Positions 27,285-36,658 are shown, counted from the stretch's first letter. The stretch: 59,425 bases of DNA from Acidobacteriota bacterium (GCA_963169195.1 CAUJDN010000071.1:1-59425), one strand, 5' to 3'. Translations and numbers: made by a program. The notes: generated by a model from the sequence alone, not told the origin.

Positions 27285-28941
27285 GACCGCTGGCCACGGG
27301 GCGACGACCGGCCGCCGGCAGGCGCGTCATCTCCGAGGGGCCCTGACCCTCGGCATGGCGTCGGGCGCCATCTTCGCCGGCGCTTCCCTCTCAGCCTTCT
27401 GGCTGGCCTACGATGCCCTGACGGCGCGGCGCGACCTCGTCTCCCTCGCGGCCGGCCTGGTGCTCGCGACCGGCCTCGCGGTCGCGGCATCCCGACGGAG
27501 GCGCTTGCGCGCGGGATTGAGCGGGGCCGGCGTGCTGTGCGGTCTCGGCGTGGTGGGCGTGACCGTGACCGGCGTCACCCTCGGGCTGGCGGACCAGGGC
27601 GCGGCAGCCGCGAGCCTTTCCATCCTCATACCGATGGCGGCGTGCGGGCTGCGCCCCCGCCGAGGGCGCGGGCGAGTCGTCGCCCTCACCGTCCTCGCGA
27701 TGGGCATCGGGGTGGCGGCGCTACTGGTCACCAGGGAGGCCTCCGCCATCGGTGGCCTCTCGGTCGGTGCGCTCGTGGCGGCGTGGCTGGCCTGGCGAGC
27801 GGACCGGGCGACACCGCGGCGATGGATCGCGCCGGTGGACGCCACGTTGGCCGTGGCCCTTCTCGCCGCAGGAGCCGTGTACCTCGTGGCCATGTTCGTC
27901 ACGAACCCGCCTGTCATTCCCGACACGGCCATGAACACGCACCTCGTCACGCGGCGATGGCTCTGGCGCGACGCCCTGACGATGATCGGGGACTACCCGT
28001 ACACCGGTAGCGGCCTGGCAGGCGTGGCCATGGTGATGTCCTCATACGCCTGGCTGCGGCACGTGCCATACCATCCGCACGCGCACAACCTGTTCCTGCA
28101 GGTTGGACTGGAGCAGGGGATTCCCGCCGTGGTGGGCCTGCTCGGCATGTTCTCCGCCGGAGCCTGGATTCTGTGGCGGGCCGTGCGCTCGCGCGATCCG
28201 CGGGTGCAGCCCTTCGCCATGGCGGCGAGTGCGGCACTCGTGACGCTCTTCTGCGCCGGGCTCTTCGAGTCCGATCTGGCGGGGAGCGCTCTTCTTTCCT
28301 GTCTGTTCCTGCCGTTCGGGCTCACGTTCGGTCTCGGATTCGGCCTTCTGAAACGCGAACGGCGGAGAGCGGCGGCGCCAGGATGGCGGCTTCCCGTCCT
28401 GGCCGGGGCCGCTCCCATGGCCCTCATCCTCCTGATCGTCGCGGCCCTCCCCGATGCGCGTGCGCGATGGCACGCGAACATGGGCGCCCTTCTGCAGACC
28501 CGTGCCGAACTCGGTGTGTACCGCTGGCCCGAGTGGTCCATCCAGGACCAGCTGCGGCGCGATCACGCCGTCGACCTCGAACCCGCGATGCGCCGCTACC
28601 GCGAGGCACTGTCGCTCGATCCCGACAACGCCACGGCGCGTCGGCGGCTCGGCCAGATCGCCCTGTCCACAGGGCAGACCCGAGAGGCCGTGGGTCACCT
28701 CGAATCGGCCTCGGCTGCCGCCCCCACGGACCGGGCAGCCCAGCGGCTGCTGGCCGAGGCATACGCTCTCACCGGGAACCGCGAGGGTGCCATGAGGCTC
28801 TGGAACACGATCGGAATCGACCGGGACGAGCTGGGCCCGCGACTCTGGTGGTATTGGCACGTCGGAAACGCGAGGGACGCCCGGCGGTTCGAGGACGCCG
28901 TGCGCGAGTTCGAGCGACTGCGGGCCCGCATGTCAGGGTGA
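27268..28941 (+). CDS. O-antigen ligase/Wzy-like membrane protein with C-terminal TPR region
   Basis: A 557-residue protein with about ten hydrophobic segments. The periplasmic loop contains HPHAHNLFLQVGLEQGIPAV, the histidine-rich motif of the Wzy_C/WaaL/PglL family. After residue 430 there are tetratricopeptide-like repeats (AMRRYREALSLDPDNATARRRLGQIALSTGQ). Such proteins polymerise repeat units or transfer finished glycan to lipid A or protein. It overlaps the preceding gene by 17 nt. Which of the three reactions it performs cannot be told; the TPR tail is more common in ligases and oligosaccharyltransferase-like members. Confidence 0.82.
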   Translation: MSAMGETAGHGATTGRRQARHLRGALTLGMASGAIFAGASLSAFWLAYDALTARRDLVSLAAGLVLATGLAVAASRRRRLRAGLSGAGVLCGLGVVGVTVTGVTLGLADQGAAAASLSILIPMAACGLRPRRGRGRVVALTVLAMGIGVAALLVTREASAIGGLSVGALVAAWLAWRADRATPRRWIAPVDATLAVALLAAGAVYLVAMFVTNPPVIPDTAMNTHLVTRRWLWRDALTMIGDYPYTGSGLAGVAMVMSSYAWLRHVPYHPHAHNLFLQVGLEQGIPAVVGLLGMFSAGAWILWRAVRSRDPRVQPFAMAASAALVTLFCAGLFESDLAGSALLSCLFLPFGLTFGLGFGLLKRERRRAAAPGWRLPVLAGAAPMALILLIVAALPDARARWHANMGALLQTRAELGVYRWPEWSIQDQLRRDHAVDLEPAMRRYREALSLDPDNATARRRLGQIALSTGQTREAVGHLESASAAAPTDRAAQRLLAEAYALTGNREGAMRLWNTIGIDRDELGPRLWWYWHVGNARDARRFEDAVREFERLRARMSG

Positions 28942-29167
28942 CGCCTTCGAATGACGGTCGCGGAGGCTTCCCACGCCCTCACGAACAGAGTCCCGGGCCG
29001 AGCAGAGTCTTGTTCTCGTTCCTGGAGACTTGACCGTGGCCCCACCAAGGGCACGGCTCCGGTCCAGGATCTGTCCAACTGCCGGTCCGGAAACGGCTTA
29101 GGGACGCGCGCGCAGCCAGGCAGCCGGAAGGGCGCCGTTGGCGACGAAGCTGCAGGAGGGCCAGGCG

Positions 29168-30169
29168 ATGAGGCTGCTGATCACCGGAGGTGCCGGGTAC
29201 ATCGGGTCGGTCGTGGCGGAGTTGTCGGTCGCCGCCGGGCACCAGGTGGTCGTGCTGGACGACCTTCGTGCCGGCAACCGCGCCGCGGTCCCTCCAGGCT
29301 GCACGCTCGTGGTCGGCGCGCTCGGAGACCCCGGAGTGCTCGAGCGGTGCTTCGCGCTGGGTCCTTTCGATGCCGTGCTGCACCTGGCGGCCGAAGCGGC
29401 GATCGAGCCCTCGGTGACGGACCCGGCCCTCTATTTCAAGGTGAACCTGGTCGATGGCCTCGCGCTGCTCGATGCCATGCGGGCCCACGGCGTCGAGCGG
29501 CTGGTGTTCTCCTCGACGGCGGCGACCTACGGCGAGCCCCAGACGACTCCCATCGACGAGGACCATCCGCAGCGGCCCATCAACGCCTATGGTGAATCCA
29601 AGCTGATGTTCGAGACGTGCCTGCGCTGGTATCACCGCGCGTACGGGCTGCGGGCCGTCTCGTTTCGCTACTTCAATGCCGCCGGCGCGACGGAACACCG
29701 GGGGGAGGCACGTCCACACGAAACCCACCTGCTGCCGCTCGTTCTCGAGGCGGTGGCGGGCCGGCGCCCACCTCTCCGGGTCTTCGGGACCGACTATCCA
29801 ACCCCTGACGGCACCTGCGTCCGCGATTACGTGCACGTCGTGGACATCGCGCGGGCCCACCTTCTCGCGCTGGAACGGATCGACGAGCTCGGCCTGAGCT
29901 GGTTCAACATCGGAAGCGAAACCGGGTACTCGGTGCGGCAGGTCATCGAGACGGTCGAGTCGACGCTGGGTCGGAAGGTTCCCTGGGAGCCCGCCGGCCG
30001 ACGCCGCGGCGATCCCGCCGTGCTGGTCGCCAGCGCGGAGCGTCTCAGGCAGCAGCTCGGATGGGCGCCCCAACGTCCGGGTCTCGTGCCCATTGTCGAA
30101 TCGGCGTGGAGCTGGCGGGAGCGGCACCCGCAGGGCTACCGGTCGCCACGGTCAGAGGCGGTCAGTTAG
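29168..30169 (+). CDS. galE: UDP-glucose 4-epimerase
   Basis: A 333-residue extended short-chain dehydrogenase. The NAD motif is LITGGAGYIGS at the N-terminus; the catalytic Ser is in FSSTAATYGE and the YxxxK pair in NAYGESK; the GalE-type block FRYFNAAGA and CVRDYVHVVDIA follow. It interconverts UDP-glucose and UDP-galactose (or the N-acetyl forms), supplying donor sugars to the locus. The ATG at 29168 is supported by GGAGG 10 nt upstream. It lies 226 nt beyond the previous gene in the same direction; I found no clear promoter in that gap. Confidence 0.93.
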   Translation: MRLLITGGAGYIGSVVAELSVAAGHQVVVLDDLRAGNRAAVPPGCTLVVGALGDPGVLERCFALGPFDAVLHLAAEAAIEPSVTDPALYFKVNLVDGLALLDAMRAHGVERLVFSSTAATYGEPQTTPIDEDHPQRPINAYGESKLMFETCLRWYHRAYGLRAVSFRYFNAAGATEHRGEARPHETHLLPLVLEAVAGRRPPLRVFGTDYPTPDGTCVRDYVHVVDIARAHLLALERIDELGLSWFNIGSETGYSVRQVIETVESTLGRKVPWEPAGRRRGDPAVLVASAERLRQQLGWAPQRPGLVPIVESAWSWRERHPQGYRSPRSEAVS

Positions 30170-30373
30170 CACACTGGTCATTTTTGCCCGGGCCTGGCGT
30201 CAAACTTTCCGGTCGCTCGATGTCGAGGACCACCCTTGGGTGCCCGCTGCCGTCGACGCCAATCACGCGTCCTCGGAGCGATCGGTCACAGTATTCGCGG
30301 CAAAACCCTCCATTTCGTCCGTCGGACGCGCGATGAAGACCACGGCTCTGATGCAGAAGCCCGCGTAATTCGA

Positions 30374-30389
30374 AGGTACGTTTGTTGCA
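30374..30389 (+). promoter_or_regulatory. Sigma-54-like promoter before the HzsA-like gene
   Basis: AGGTACGTTTGTTGCA fits TGGCACG-N4-TTGCA with two mismatches and correct GG/GC spacing; the start codon is 48 nt downstream. A 7-base inverted repeat CGAAGGT (30371-30377) and ACCTTCG (30392-30398) brackets the element, so a bound regulator could compete with polymerase. Confidence 0.45.
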
Positions 30390-30436
30390 CAACCTTCGCA
30401 GCTGCTGTGCCAACGGAAGCGCTGGGAGGAGCGGCG

Positions 30437-32824
30437 ATGTTGTTGAGAACCCGACGGGTCATCTGGATCTCGGTGACGGGGGCCGCCATTGCCGCAGCCA
30501 TGTTGACGCAGGGCCCTTCCGTCAGTGGACAGACCGGGCTGACGGATCCGATTGTCTTCGCGTCGCGGGCCATTCCCAGACCTGGCCACATCGGCGATGG
30601 GCAGAACCGGACCGGCAGCCTCCCGGGCGTGGGGAGCATCTCGCGCTTCGTCGTGGCGAACCCCGGAAGGTTGGTGATTCGCGAGCCGAACGGAGGCCTC
30701 CGGATCCTCGTCGATGGCGCCAACCCGACGAGCCAGAGCCTGAACCTCATCGACGTCCATGCCCCTGAGGTCTCCTACGACGGGCAGTGGGTCGCCTTCG
30801 CCGGCCTCCCCAACGGGACGTATGACAGTTCCGACCGCGACGTGGGCGCTCATCCGGGCGCCTGGCGGATCTACACGATCAACGTGAGCGGCACCGGCCT
30901 TCGCCAGGTCACGTTCGACCCGCCACCGCTCGATCTCAGTCAGTTCCCCTTCCCGGCGAGCTATTTCAACCGGGCGGACGACACGGACCCCGTCTGGCTC
31001 CCGGATGGCCGGATCGTCTTCTCCTCGACGCGATGGCCGGCGGTTGCCCAGTACCGCGATCCGCGAACGACCAACCTGTATGTCGTGAACCCGGATGGCA
31101 GCCACCTGCATCGCATCACCGCGGAGCGGAACGGCGCGGATCGGCCTCTCGTGGATCCGGTCACCGGGAAAATCGTCTATTCCCGGTGGTGGAGGAACGC
31201 GCATCTGGCCAGTGACAACACGGCGACGTTGCCGGACCCCGTCTACGGCGGATACCTGCTCCACCTCGGGCTTGCCACCGACGACTCGAACCGATACACC
31301 CCTGAGCAGTACGCCTCGCTCGGCCCGGCCTACGGGAAGGTCAACCGCAACCTGTGGATCTCGGCCGTCGTCAATCCGGACGGCACGGACCTCTCGCTGT
31401 GGAATGGGGGGTCCGACTCCAACGCCCTGATGAACACCCTGTACGGCGGTTCGTTCGACGAGGCCGGAAACATCTACTCCAGCTTGTTCCCCCTCGAGAA
31501 CCTGGCCGAGGTGGCCGGATTCGGCGGGGTGCGCTACCACCGGCGGGGAGTCACGGGCCAATACCAGCGACCCGACCCCGTCCTTGGCATCACCGAGTTC
31601 CTGCCGCAGATTCCTCTGGTCTTTCCCGACCTCGAGCGGGTCTTTCAGAGCGAGTACGCCGCCGAGCCGGAAGTCGTCCCGGGGACCAACCTCCTCGTCG
31701 TCTCCATCGCACCGGATTACCGGCAGGACTACGGCCTCTACGTGGTCACCCGCGACGGTCAATCCCGGCAGTTGCTGGTGGACAATCCCGGGACCACGGA
31801 AATCCGGGCGCGGTTGGTGCGTCCGCGGCCCCTTCCGCCGGTCATCCCGGATCGACCCCATCTCGTGACCGAAACGGCCAGCCTGCTTCCGCCAAGGGCA
31901 ACCGGTCCATACGACATCGACGGCACCTTTGTCTTCGACGCCCTGAATGTCTACTTCAACGCGCCGGTGGACACCAACATCGTCAGTGCGCCCCCGGTCG
32001 GCTCCGCGGGATCCATCCGGTTCTACGCGGACTTCATCAAGGACTCGCCGACGACCAACAGTCGATACAACTGGCCGTCACTGCTGGGCGAGCGGCCGGT
32101 GGCGCCTGACGGTTCCGTCGCCGAACCCTATGCCCCCGCCAACATTCCCCTGTTCGAGCAGCTTCGGACGCCCCAGGCGGTCGGGTACGGGGTGCCGGTG
32201 ACGAATCCGCCGAACACCCAGGACTTCGAAAGCGGGGCTGCGCACGTGGCCGGAATGAACTTCGGCCGCCCGGGGACGCGCCTCCGGTGTGTCGGCTGCC
32301 ACATGGGCCACACGCTCATTCCGGTGCCTGCCACCAGTGAAGCGGCGCGCTGGACGAATCTCGCACCTGGAGCGACCACGACGGCCTCGTCCGGGTCCGG
32401 ATCCCGATCGCTCATCAATCGACGCGCGCACACCGAGGGCAGCTTCGATTACTGGCGGAGTCAGTCCGGGCAGAGCCCCACGAACCAGTGGGTGCAGCTG
32501 ACCTTCCCGGTCTCTGTCTACGTTCGGACGGTCAGGCTGTGGGGTGCCAGCGACCTGAGCACCGTCGGAAACACGACGGTGCAGGTCTTCTCGGACCCGT
32601 CGGCCACGAGCCTTGCGGCCCAGGCCGCGAGCGGACCGGTCGCCGATGGCGGCACGGACGTCGGATTCGCGGACGTGCCGGCCCGCGCGGTGCGTGTGGT
32701 CTTCTCACAGGTCACGGGGGCCCAGGCGAGCCTGGCCGAGATCGAAGTCATCGCGGCCGGCGGCCCGGGCTCGACCGTGCCGTTGCCGTCGGCGCCAACC
32801 CGCCTTCGCATCATCGTCCCGTAG
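30437..32824 (+). CDS. HzsA-like secreted propeller protein with c-type heme site and discoidin-like domain
   Basis: A 795-residue protein with an N-terminal signal peptide (hydrophobic stretch after LLRTRRV, likely cleavage near VSGQ). Residues about 85-420 show propeller strands of the TolB/PD40 kind (VWLPDGRIVFSSTR, LYVVNPDGSHLHRIT), an arrangement seen in proteins related to the alpha subunit of hydrazine synthase. A c-type heme motif CVGCH lies at residues 618-622. Residues about 640-780 resemble an F5/8 type C (discoidin) carbohydrate-binding domain (TNQWVQLTFPVSVYVRTVRLWG). Only one heme motif is present, whereas HzsA has two heme sites, so hydrazine synthesis is not implied. GGGAGGAG precedes the ATG. 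Role inferred: periplasmic or surface redox protein that binds glycan. Sure of signal, heme motif and beta structure; unsure of function. Confidence 0.82.
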   Translation: MLLRTRRVIWISVTGAAIAAAMLTQGPSVSGQTGLTDPIVFASRAIPRPGHIGDGQNRTGSLPGVGSISRFVVANPGRLVIREPNGGLRILVDGANPTSQSLNLIDVHAPEVSYDGQWVAFAGLPNGTYDSSDRDVGAHPGAWRIYTINVSGTGLRQVTFDPPPLDLSQFPFPASYFNRADDTDPVWLPDGRIVFSSTRWPAVAQYRDPRTTNLYVVNPDGSHLHRITAERNGADRPLVDPVTGKIVYSRWWRNAHLASDNTATLPDPVYGGYLLHLGLATDDSNRYTPEQYASLGPAYGKVNRNLWISAVVNPDGTDLSLWNGGSDSNALMNTLYGGSFDEAGNIYSSLFPLENLAEVAGFGGVRYHRRGVTGQYQRPDPVLGITEFLPQIPLVFPDLERVFQSEYAAEPEVVPGTNLLVVSIAPDYRQDYGLYVVTRDGQSRQLLVDNPGTTEIRARLVRPRPLPPVIPDRPHLVTETASLLPPRATGPYDIDGTFVFDALNVYFNAPVDTNIVSAPPVGSAGSIRFYADFIKDSPTTNSRYNWPSLLGERPVAPDGSVAEPYAPANIPLFEQLRTPQAVGYGVPVTNPPNTQDFESGAAHVAGMNFGRPGTRLRCVGCHMGHTLIPVPATSEAARWTNLAPGATTTASSGSGSRSLINRRAHTEGSFDYWRSQSGQSPTNQWVQLTFPVSVYVRTVRLWGASDLSTVGNTTVQVFSDPSATSLAAQAASGPVADGGTDVGFADVPARAVRVVFSQVTGAQASLAEIEVIAAGGPGSTVPLPSAPTRLRIIVP

Positions 32825-32859
32825 CGGTCGTCCGATGCACCGGGCCCTCGGGGTCACCT

Positions 32860-32873
32860 GTGCCGCGCGGCAC
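32860..32873. terminator. Possible bidirectional terminator hairpin between convergent genes
   Basis: GTGCCGCGCGGCAC is a perfect 14-base palindrome in the 68-base gap between the HzsA-like gene (ending 32824) and the convergent GT4 gene (ending 32893). There is no T run on either side, so this is weak evidence. Confidence 0.25.
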
Positions 32874-32892
32874 GCCGACCCTCACGCACCGT

Positions 32893-34200
32893 TCAGCGGA
32901 CGGGTGCGACCGCGGACCCGAGCGCGTGAGAGTAGACTTGGGCCAGCCGCTGGCACACCGCCGCTGGCTGGAAGCCTCCCTTTTCGTACGAACGGCGCGC
33001 CGCTTCGCCCAACCGCGCCCGCAGTTCAGGCGCGTCGACGAGTGTCACGAGGTTTCGGGCCAGACTGGTCGGGTCGGCCGGCGGACAGAGCAGCCCGTTC
33101 ACGCCGTGTTCGATCAGCTCGGGGATCCCGCCAACCGACGTCGCCACGATGGGGCAGCCGAACGCCATCGCCTCGACGAGGCCGAGCGGCTGCCCCTCGA
33201 GGACCGACGACATCACGAAGATATCGGCGTGGGACAGAATGCGCGCGAGGTCCGTCCGTGACGTGAACGCCCCGGGAAAGATGGCGTCCGCGTCCAGGGC
33301 GAGCTGTCGCGCATGCTGCTGCAACTCGGCGCGGAGAGGTCCATCTCCGTAGATCCTGAGCTCGACGCCGGGGTGCGTGGCCGTCACCCGGGCCATCGCA
33401 TCCAGCAGGTACGTCAGCCCCTTCGTCACATAGAGGCGAGCGACACAGGTGATGAGGACCGGGGCCGTCCCCTGTCGTCGGGGTGCGGGGCCAGACGCGG
33501 CCGGGTCTGGCAGCAGCGGAGGCCTGACGAAGATCGGCCGCGTGACGCCGCACACCGACTGCAGCCCGAGCGCGCTCCGCTGGGAGACGGCGACGACCGC
33601 GGCCGCCTTGTTGATCGTGCCCGAGAACCCCTGCCACCAGTCGAACTGCGGGTCCGGGGTCTGGTGCTCCTCGTACACCACGGGCAACCCCCCGGCGTGG
33701 GCCCAGTCGACGGCGAAGAGCAGGTTGGTGGTGTATCCCTGGATGTGCAGCAGGTCGGGGCGCCAGCGCCAGCGCCACCACGTCAGCAGCAGCCTGCCCA
33801 GGGTGTCTCGTCGATCCTTCGCGAGAAACCGTTCCAGGAGCTGGCGGCGGAGCCATCCCCGCGCACTCTCCAGTGACGGTGTCCACCTCGTCCGCCGGAT
33901 GACGGCTCGGACGGCAGCCATCGGATAGACGAGGGGGCTGGCGAGCCAGACGAGCGCGTTCAGCAGCGTGACCTTCGTGTCCCAGTCCGATGCCAGGCGC
34001 GAAAGCCACCTCGGCACCTGCACGAAGGGAACGTCGCCTTCGGCGAGCCGGCGGACGTACTGGTTATTGCGGTCTACCCAGGCTGTGGACAGGACGCTCG
34101 ACTCGTGCCCCTGCCCGCGCAGTCCGATGGCCAGCGTCACCAGGTACTCCTCGAGTCCGCCGAACTCCTGCACGTCGTACAGGACCATGCAGACGCGCAT
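32893..34200 (-). CDS. GT4-family glycosyltransferase
   Basis: A 435-residue GT-B enzyme. It starts MRVCMVLYDVQEFGGLEEYLV, with the GG loop of GT4 acceptor domains; the donor domain has CVARLYVTKGLTYLLDAM and the conserved block EGQPLGLVEAMAFGCPIVAT, including the E-x7-E motif. Last gene of the 20-kb minus-strand operon, 132 nt after the first export gene. The ATG at 34200 is preferred to a GTG at 34242 that has no ribosome binding site. Donor unknown. Confidence 0.9.
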   Translation of the reverse strand: MRVCMVLYDVQEFGGLEEYLVTLAIGLRGQGHESSVLSTAWVDRNNQYVRRLAEGDVPFVQVPRWLSRLASDWDTKVTLLNALVWLASPLVYPMAAVRAVIRRTRWTPSLESARGWLRRQLLERFLAKDRRDTLGRLLLTWWRWRWRPDLLHIQGYTTNLLFAVDWAHAGGLPVVYEEHQTPDPQFDWWQGFSGTINKAAAVVAVSQRSALGLQSVCGVTRPIFVRPPLLPDPAASGPAPRRQGTAPVLITCVARLYVTKGLTYLLDAMARVTATHPGVELRIYGDGPLRAELQQHARQLALDADAIFPGAFTSRTDLARILSHADIFVMSSVLEGQPLGLVEAMAFGCPIVATSVGGIPELIEHGVNGLLCPPADPTSLARNLVTLVDAPELRARLGEAARRSYEKGGFQPAAVCQRLAQVYSHALGSAVAPVR

Positions 34201-34332
34201 GGGACGCTCGGGCCGCCCCGCCGGTTCGGGCTCGGGCGTCACCGGACCCGCGTGCCGATGGGCTCAGCCGTCAACGGCCACCATCAGTGGAGGCACCCGG
34301 CGACCGTGGCGCGATGCCATCGCGGGCGGCGA

Positions 34333-35319
34333 TCACCAGAGCGCGATCAGGGCCAGCTGGGGGAGGAACCGGAGGAATCCCTGTGCCAGCGTCTTGGACT
34401 GGCTCCCGGGAACGAAGATGATGTCGTTGGGCATCACCTGGAAGTTCGGCTTCTTCCCTTCCAGGATGGCCTGGAAGTCTACGGCCAACTCCTGTCGGCC
34501 CCCCTGCCCGTCGTAGCGGACCAGGATTCCCTTCGACGCCTTGGCCGTTCTCGAGGGTCCTCCGGCGAAGGCAAGCGCCTCTGAGATCGTCAGGTCTCGC
34601 CTGGGGGGCATCTCGAAGGAGCCTGGATTGAGGACATCGCCGCTCACGAAGTAGTAGTTCGGGCGATTGAACGGCACGTAGAGGATATCCCCGCCCTGGA
34701 GTTTCAGGTTCAGGTCCGGCCGGTTGCCGGCGGCGAGCTGCTGGATGTCAATGGGGACGGCCGGCGCCAGTCGGGTGTCGCCGCTGTCCTCACCGTCCTC
34801 GGCCTCGACGGGTATCCGCCTGTACAGATACATCGTCCCCTCGGTTGGGACTCCCAGGCTGAGGGCCACCAGATCCATCACGTGCATCTCATCGCGCATG
34901 TAGTACTGCCCGGCCTGCGCGACCTCGCCCAGGATGTACACCGTGTTGCTGCGGTAGGCCTGGACGCCTACTGTCACCTGGGGATCCTTCAACAGCTCCC
35001 GCTCGCGGAGGTGGCGGGCGATCTCCTGCTCGACCTGCCCGACCGACATACCCGCGACGTTGAGGATGCCGATGTAGGGAAGGCTCACCTTCCCCGAATT
35101 GCTCACGGTCACGTCGATCCAGGGGACGGTCTTCTGCTTGTACGCCTCCACCCCGATGACGCGGACCGACAGGACGTCCGCGGGACCGACGCGATAGTTC
35201 GGATCCCGCGCCTGGGCCTGTCCGGACGCGGGCTGCCCCGTCTGGGTCTCGACCCGAGCCGCCTCCTGCGGGAGCGCCGCGGCCGTGAGCATCAGCCAGA
35301 TCACGCCTGTTGCGAACAT
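34333..35319 (-). CDS. Polysaccharide export protein (Wza-like, SLBB domains), copy 1
   Basis: A 328-residue secreted protein of the Poly_export/SLBB family, the family of the outer-membrane channel Wza. After a signal peptide the Poly_export domain begins NYRVGPADVLSVRVIG, followed by SLBB-type segments (TVYILGEVAQAGQYYM; NYYFVSGDVLNPGSFEM) and a hydrophobic C-terminal tail. The signal region has no lipobox cysteine, unlike E. coli Wza. GGAGGAG precedes the ATG at 35319. It is a tandem paralogue of the next gene upstream; both share the block PNDIIFVPGS or NNDIIFIPGS near the C-terminus. Confidence 0.9.
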   Translation of the reverse strand: MFATGVIWLMLTAAALPQEAARVETQTGQPASGQAQARDPNYRVGPADVLSVRVIGVEAYKQKTVPWIDVTVSNSGKVSLPYIGILNVAGMSVGQVEQEIARHLRERELLKDPQVTVGVQAYRSNTVYILGEVAQAGQYYMRDEMHVMDLVALSLGVPTEGTMYLYRRIPVEAEDGEDSGDTRLAPAVPIDIQQLAAGNRPDLNLKLQGGDILYVPFNRPNYYFVSGDVLNPGSFEMPPRRDLTISEALAFAGGPSRTAKASKGILVRYDGQGGRQELAVDFQAILEGKKPNFQVMPNDIIFVPGSQSKTLAQGFLRFLPQLALIALW

Positions 35320-35371
35320 GACGGTGTCTCCTCCCATAGCGCCGTGTCTCGACAACGGTCCGAGGCCCTCC

Positions 35372-36577
35372 TCACTTCCGGACGCCCTGCAGCGCGCCCT
35401 GCGAGAGCGCCTGCGGGGCGATGCCGAGCATCTCGTAGCCGATCGCCTTCATGTTGCTGCCGGGAATGAAGATGATGTCGTTGTTCTCGATCGGGAAGTC
35501 CTGCTGCTTGCCCTTCAGGATGGCGAGGAAGTCCACCTTCTTCTCCTCCCATCGGCCATTCACGAAGCGGATGAGCATGCCGTCGCTCATCTTCGCCGTC
35601 CGCGTCGGCCCCCCGGCGTGCGCAATGGCCTGAGAGACGAGCATCGTCCGCTCGGCCGGCGGAGGAATCACAATCGCACCTGCCGAGCTGACGTCTCCGA
35701 GCACGTAGAAGCGCCTGTCCGGGCTGGCTGGGACGACCAGGATGTCCCCCTTCTGGAGCAGGATGTCGGGTTCCGGCACCGCACCGAACTTCAGCGGCCT
35801 GAGGTCGATTGGGATCACCTCGACGCCCGCACCGCCGACCGTCGGGTGCGCGAGGGCTACGCTGGGCTGGGGCTTCTCCAGCTTCTGCTGCGCGGTACGA
35901 GTCTGCCGGTGGAGATACGCGTAGCTCCCGGCTCCGGGGTCGAGACCGCCAGCCATGAGGATCGCCTCCATGACCGTCAGCTGCTGCGACATCATGTACT
36001 CACCCGTGTTGTCCACCTGCCCGATCACGAAGATCGGATTGGCGCGGAACTCGGTGATGTGCACCAGCACCTGGGGATTCTTGAGGAGCTGCTTCTCCGC
36101 GTAGAGCCGCGCGATCGTCTCCTCCAGTTCGCCCGGGGTCAGTCCTGCGCTCTTCACGGCACCCACATAGGGCATGTTGATGGTGCCGTCGTTGCCGATG
36201 GTCAGGGCCTTGGTGGTTCCCTCGAGCACGTCTTCGCCGACGAAGACCACGTCCAGCTGATCGCCCTCGCCGAGCACGTACTCGGGAGAGAGCTTCGGCA
36301 TGCGCAGGAATGCGCTCTCGAACAACGCCCGCGCGTCGGCGGGGCCGGGAAGGATGTTGTGAGGAGCGCCTGGGCCGCTCTTCAGCGCCCAGGCGCGATT
36401 GTCCGCTGCGTTCTGCGCCGTGTTGATCCCCTCGTCGCTCTGGTGACTCGTGCGACCGACGGTCCCGGGCCCGGGCCCGGGATCCGGCCGCACAGGAGCC
36501 TGCGCAAAGGCATCCGCGCCGTATGCAAGCACCACGCTGACGATGAGCACACCAGCCAGGCCCGGATACTTGTTCAT
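35372..36577 (-). CDS. Polysaccharide export protein (Wza-like, SLBB domains), copy 2
   Basis: A 401-residue secreted Poly_export/SLBB protein. Signal peptide NKYPGLAGVLIVSVVLAYG with AFAQ at the cleavage site and no lipobox Cys. A Pro/Gly-rich linker precedes YVLGEGDQLDVVFVGED, the export-domain start, then two SLBB units (PIFVIGQVDNTGEYMM; RRFYVLGDVSSAGAIVI). It differs from copy 1 by the longer linker and an internal insert around QTRTAQQKLEK. The ATG at 36577 has GGGAGGCGGCA upstream. The pair may form a mixed channel or serve two polymers. Confidence 0.9.
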   Translation of the reverse strand: MNKYPGLAGVLIVSVVLAYGADAFAQAPVRPDPGPGPGTVGRTSHQSDEGINTAQNAADNRAWALKSGPGAPHNILPGPADARALFESAFLRMPKLSPEYVLGEGDQLDVVFVGEDVLEGTTKALTIGNDGTINMPYVGAVKSAGLTPGELEETIARLYAEKQLLKNPQVLVHITEFRANPIFVIGQVDNTGEYMMSQQLTVMEAILMAGGLDPGAGSYAYLHRQTRTAQQKLEKPQPSVALAHPTVGGAGVEVIPIDLRPLKFGAVPEPDILLQKGDILVVPASPDRRFYVLGDVSSAGAIVIPPPAERTMLVSQAIAHAGGPTRTAKMSDGMLIRFVNGRWEEKKVDFLAILKGKQQDFPIENNDIIFIPGSNMKAIGYEMLGIAPQALSQGALQGVRK

Positions 36578-36658
36578 TGCCGCCTCCCGGAGGGTGCACT
36601 GCACGCACCAGATTGCGAGTCTAGCGACCGACAGAACCCGTGTCGAGAACATAAGACC

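Noticed and set aside
30285..30365. Possible c-di-GMP (GEMM-I) riboswitch upstream of the HzsA-like gene
   Set aside because: Pieces such as GGTCACA, GGCAAAACC and CCACGG recall the motif, but the GCAAAGCC core and paired stems are not in place and the spacing is wrong.
30437..32824. Hydrazine synthase (anammox) activity
   Set aside because: Only one heme motif and only the propeller region resembles HzsA; no HzsB/HzsC partners are present and the context is polysaccharide synthesis.
36596..36610. Sigma-54-like sequence TGGTGCGTGCAGTGC before the second Wza-like gene (minus)
   Set aside because: The -12 element lies only about 20 nt before the start codon, so transcription would begin within the ribosome binding site; the gene lies inside a long operon and the -12 block has a mismatch.
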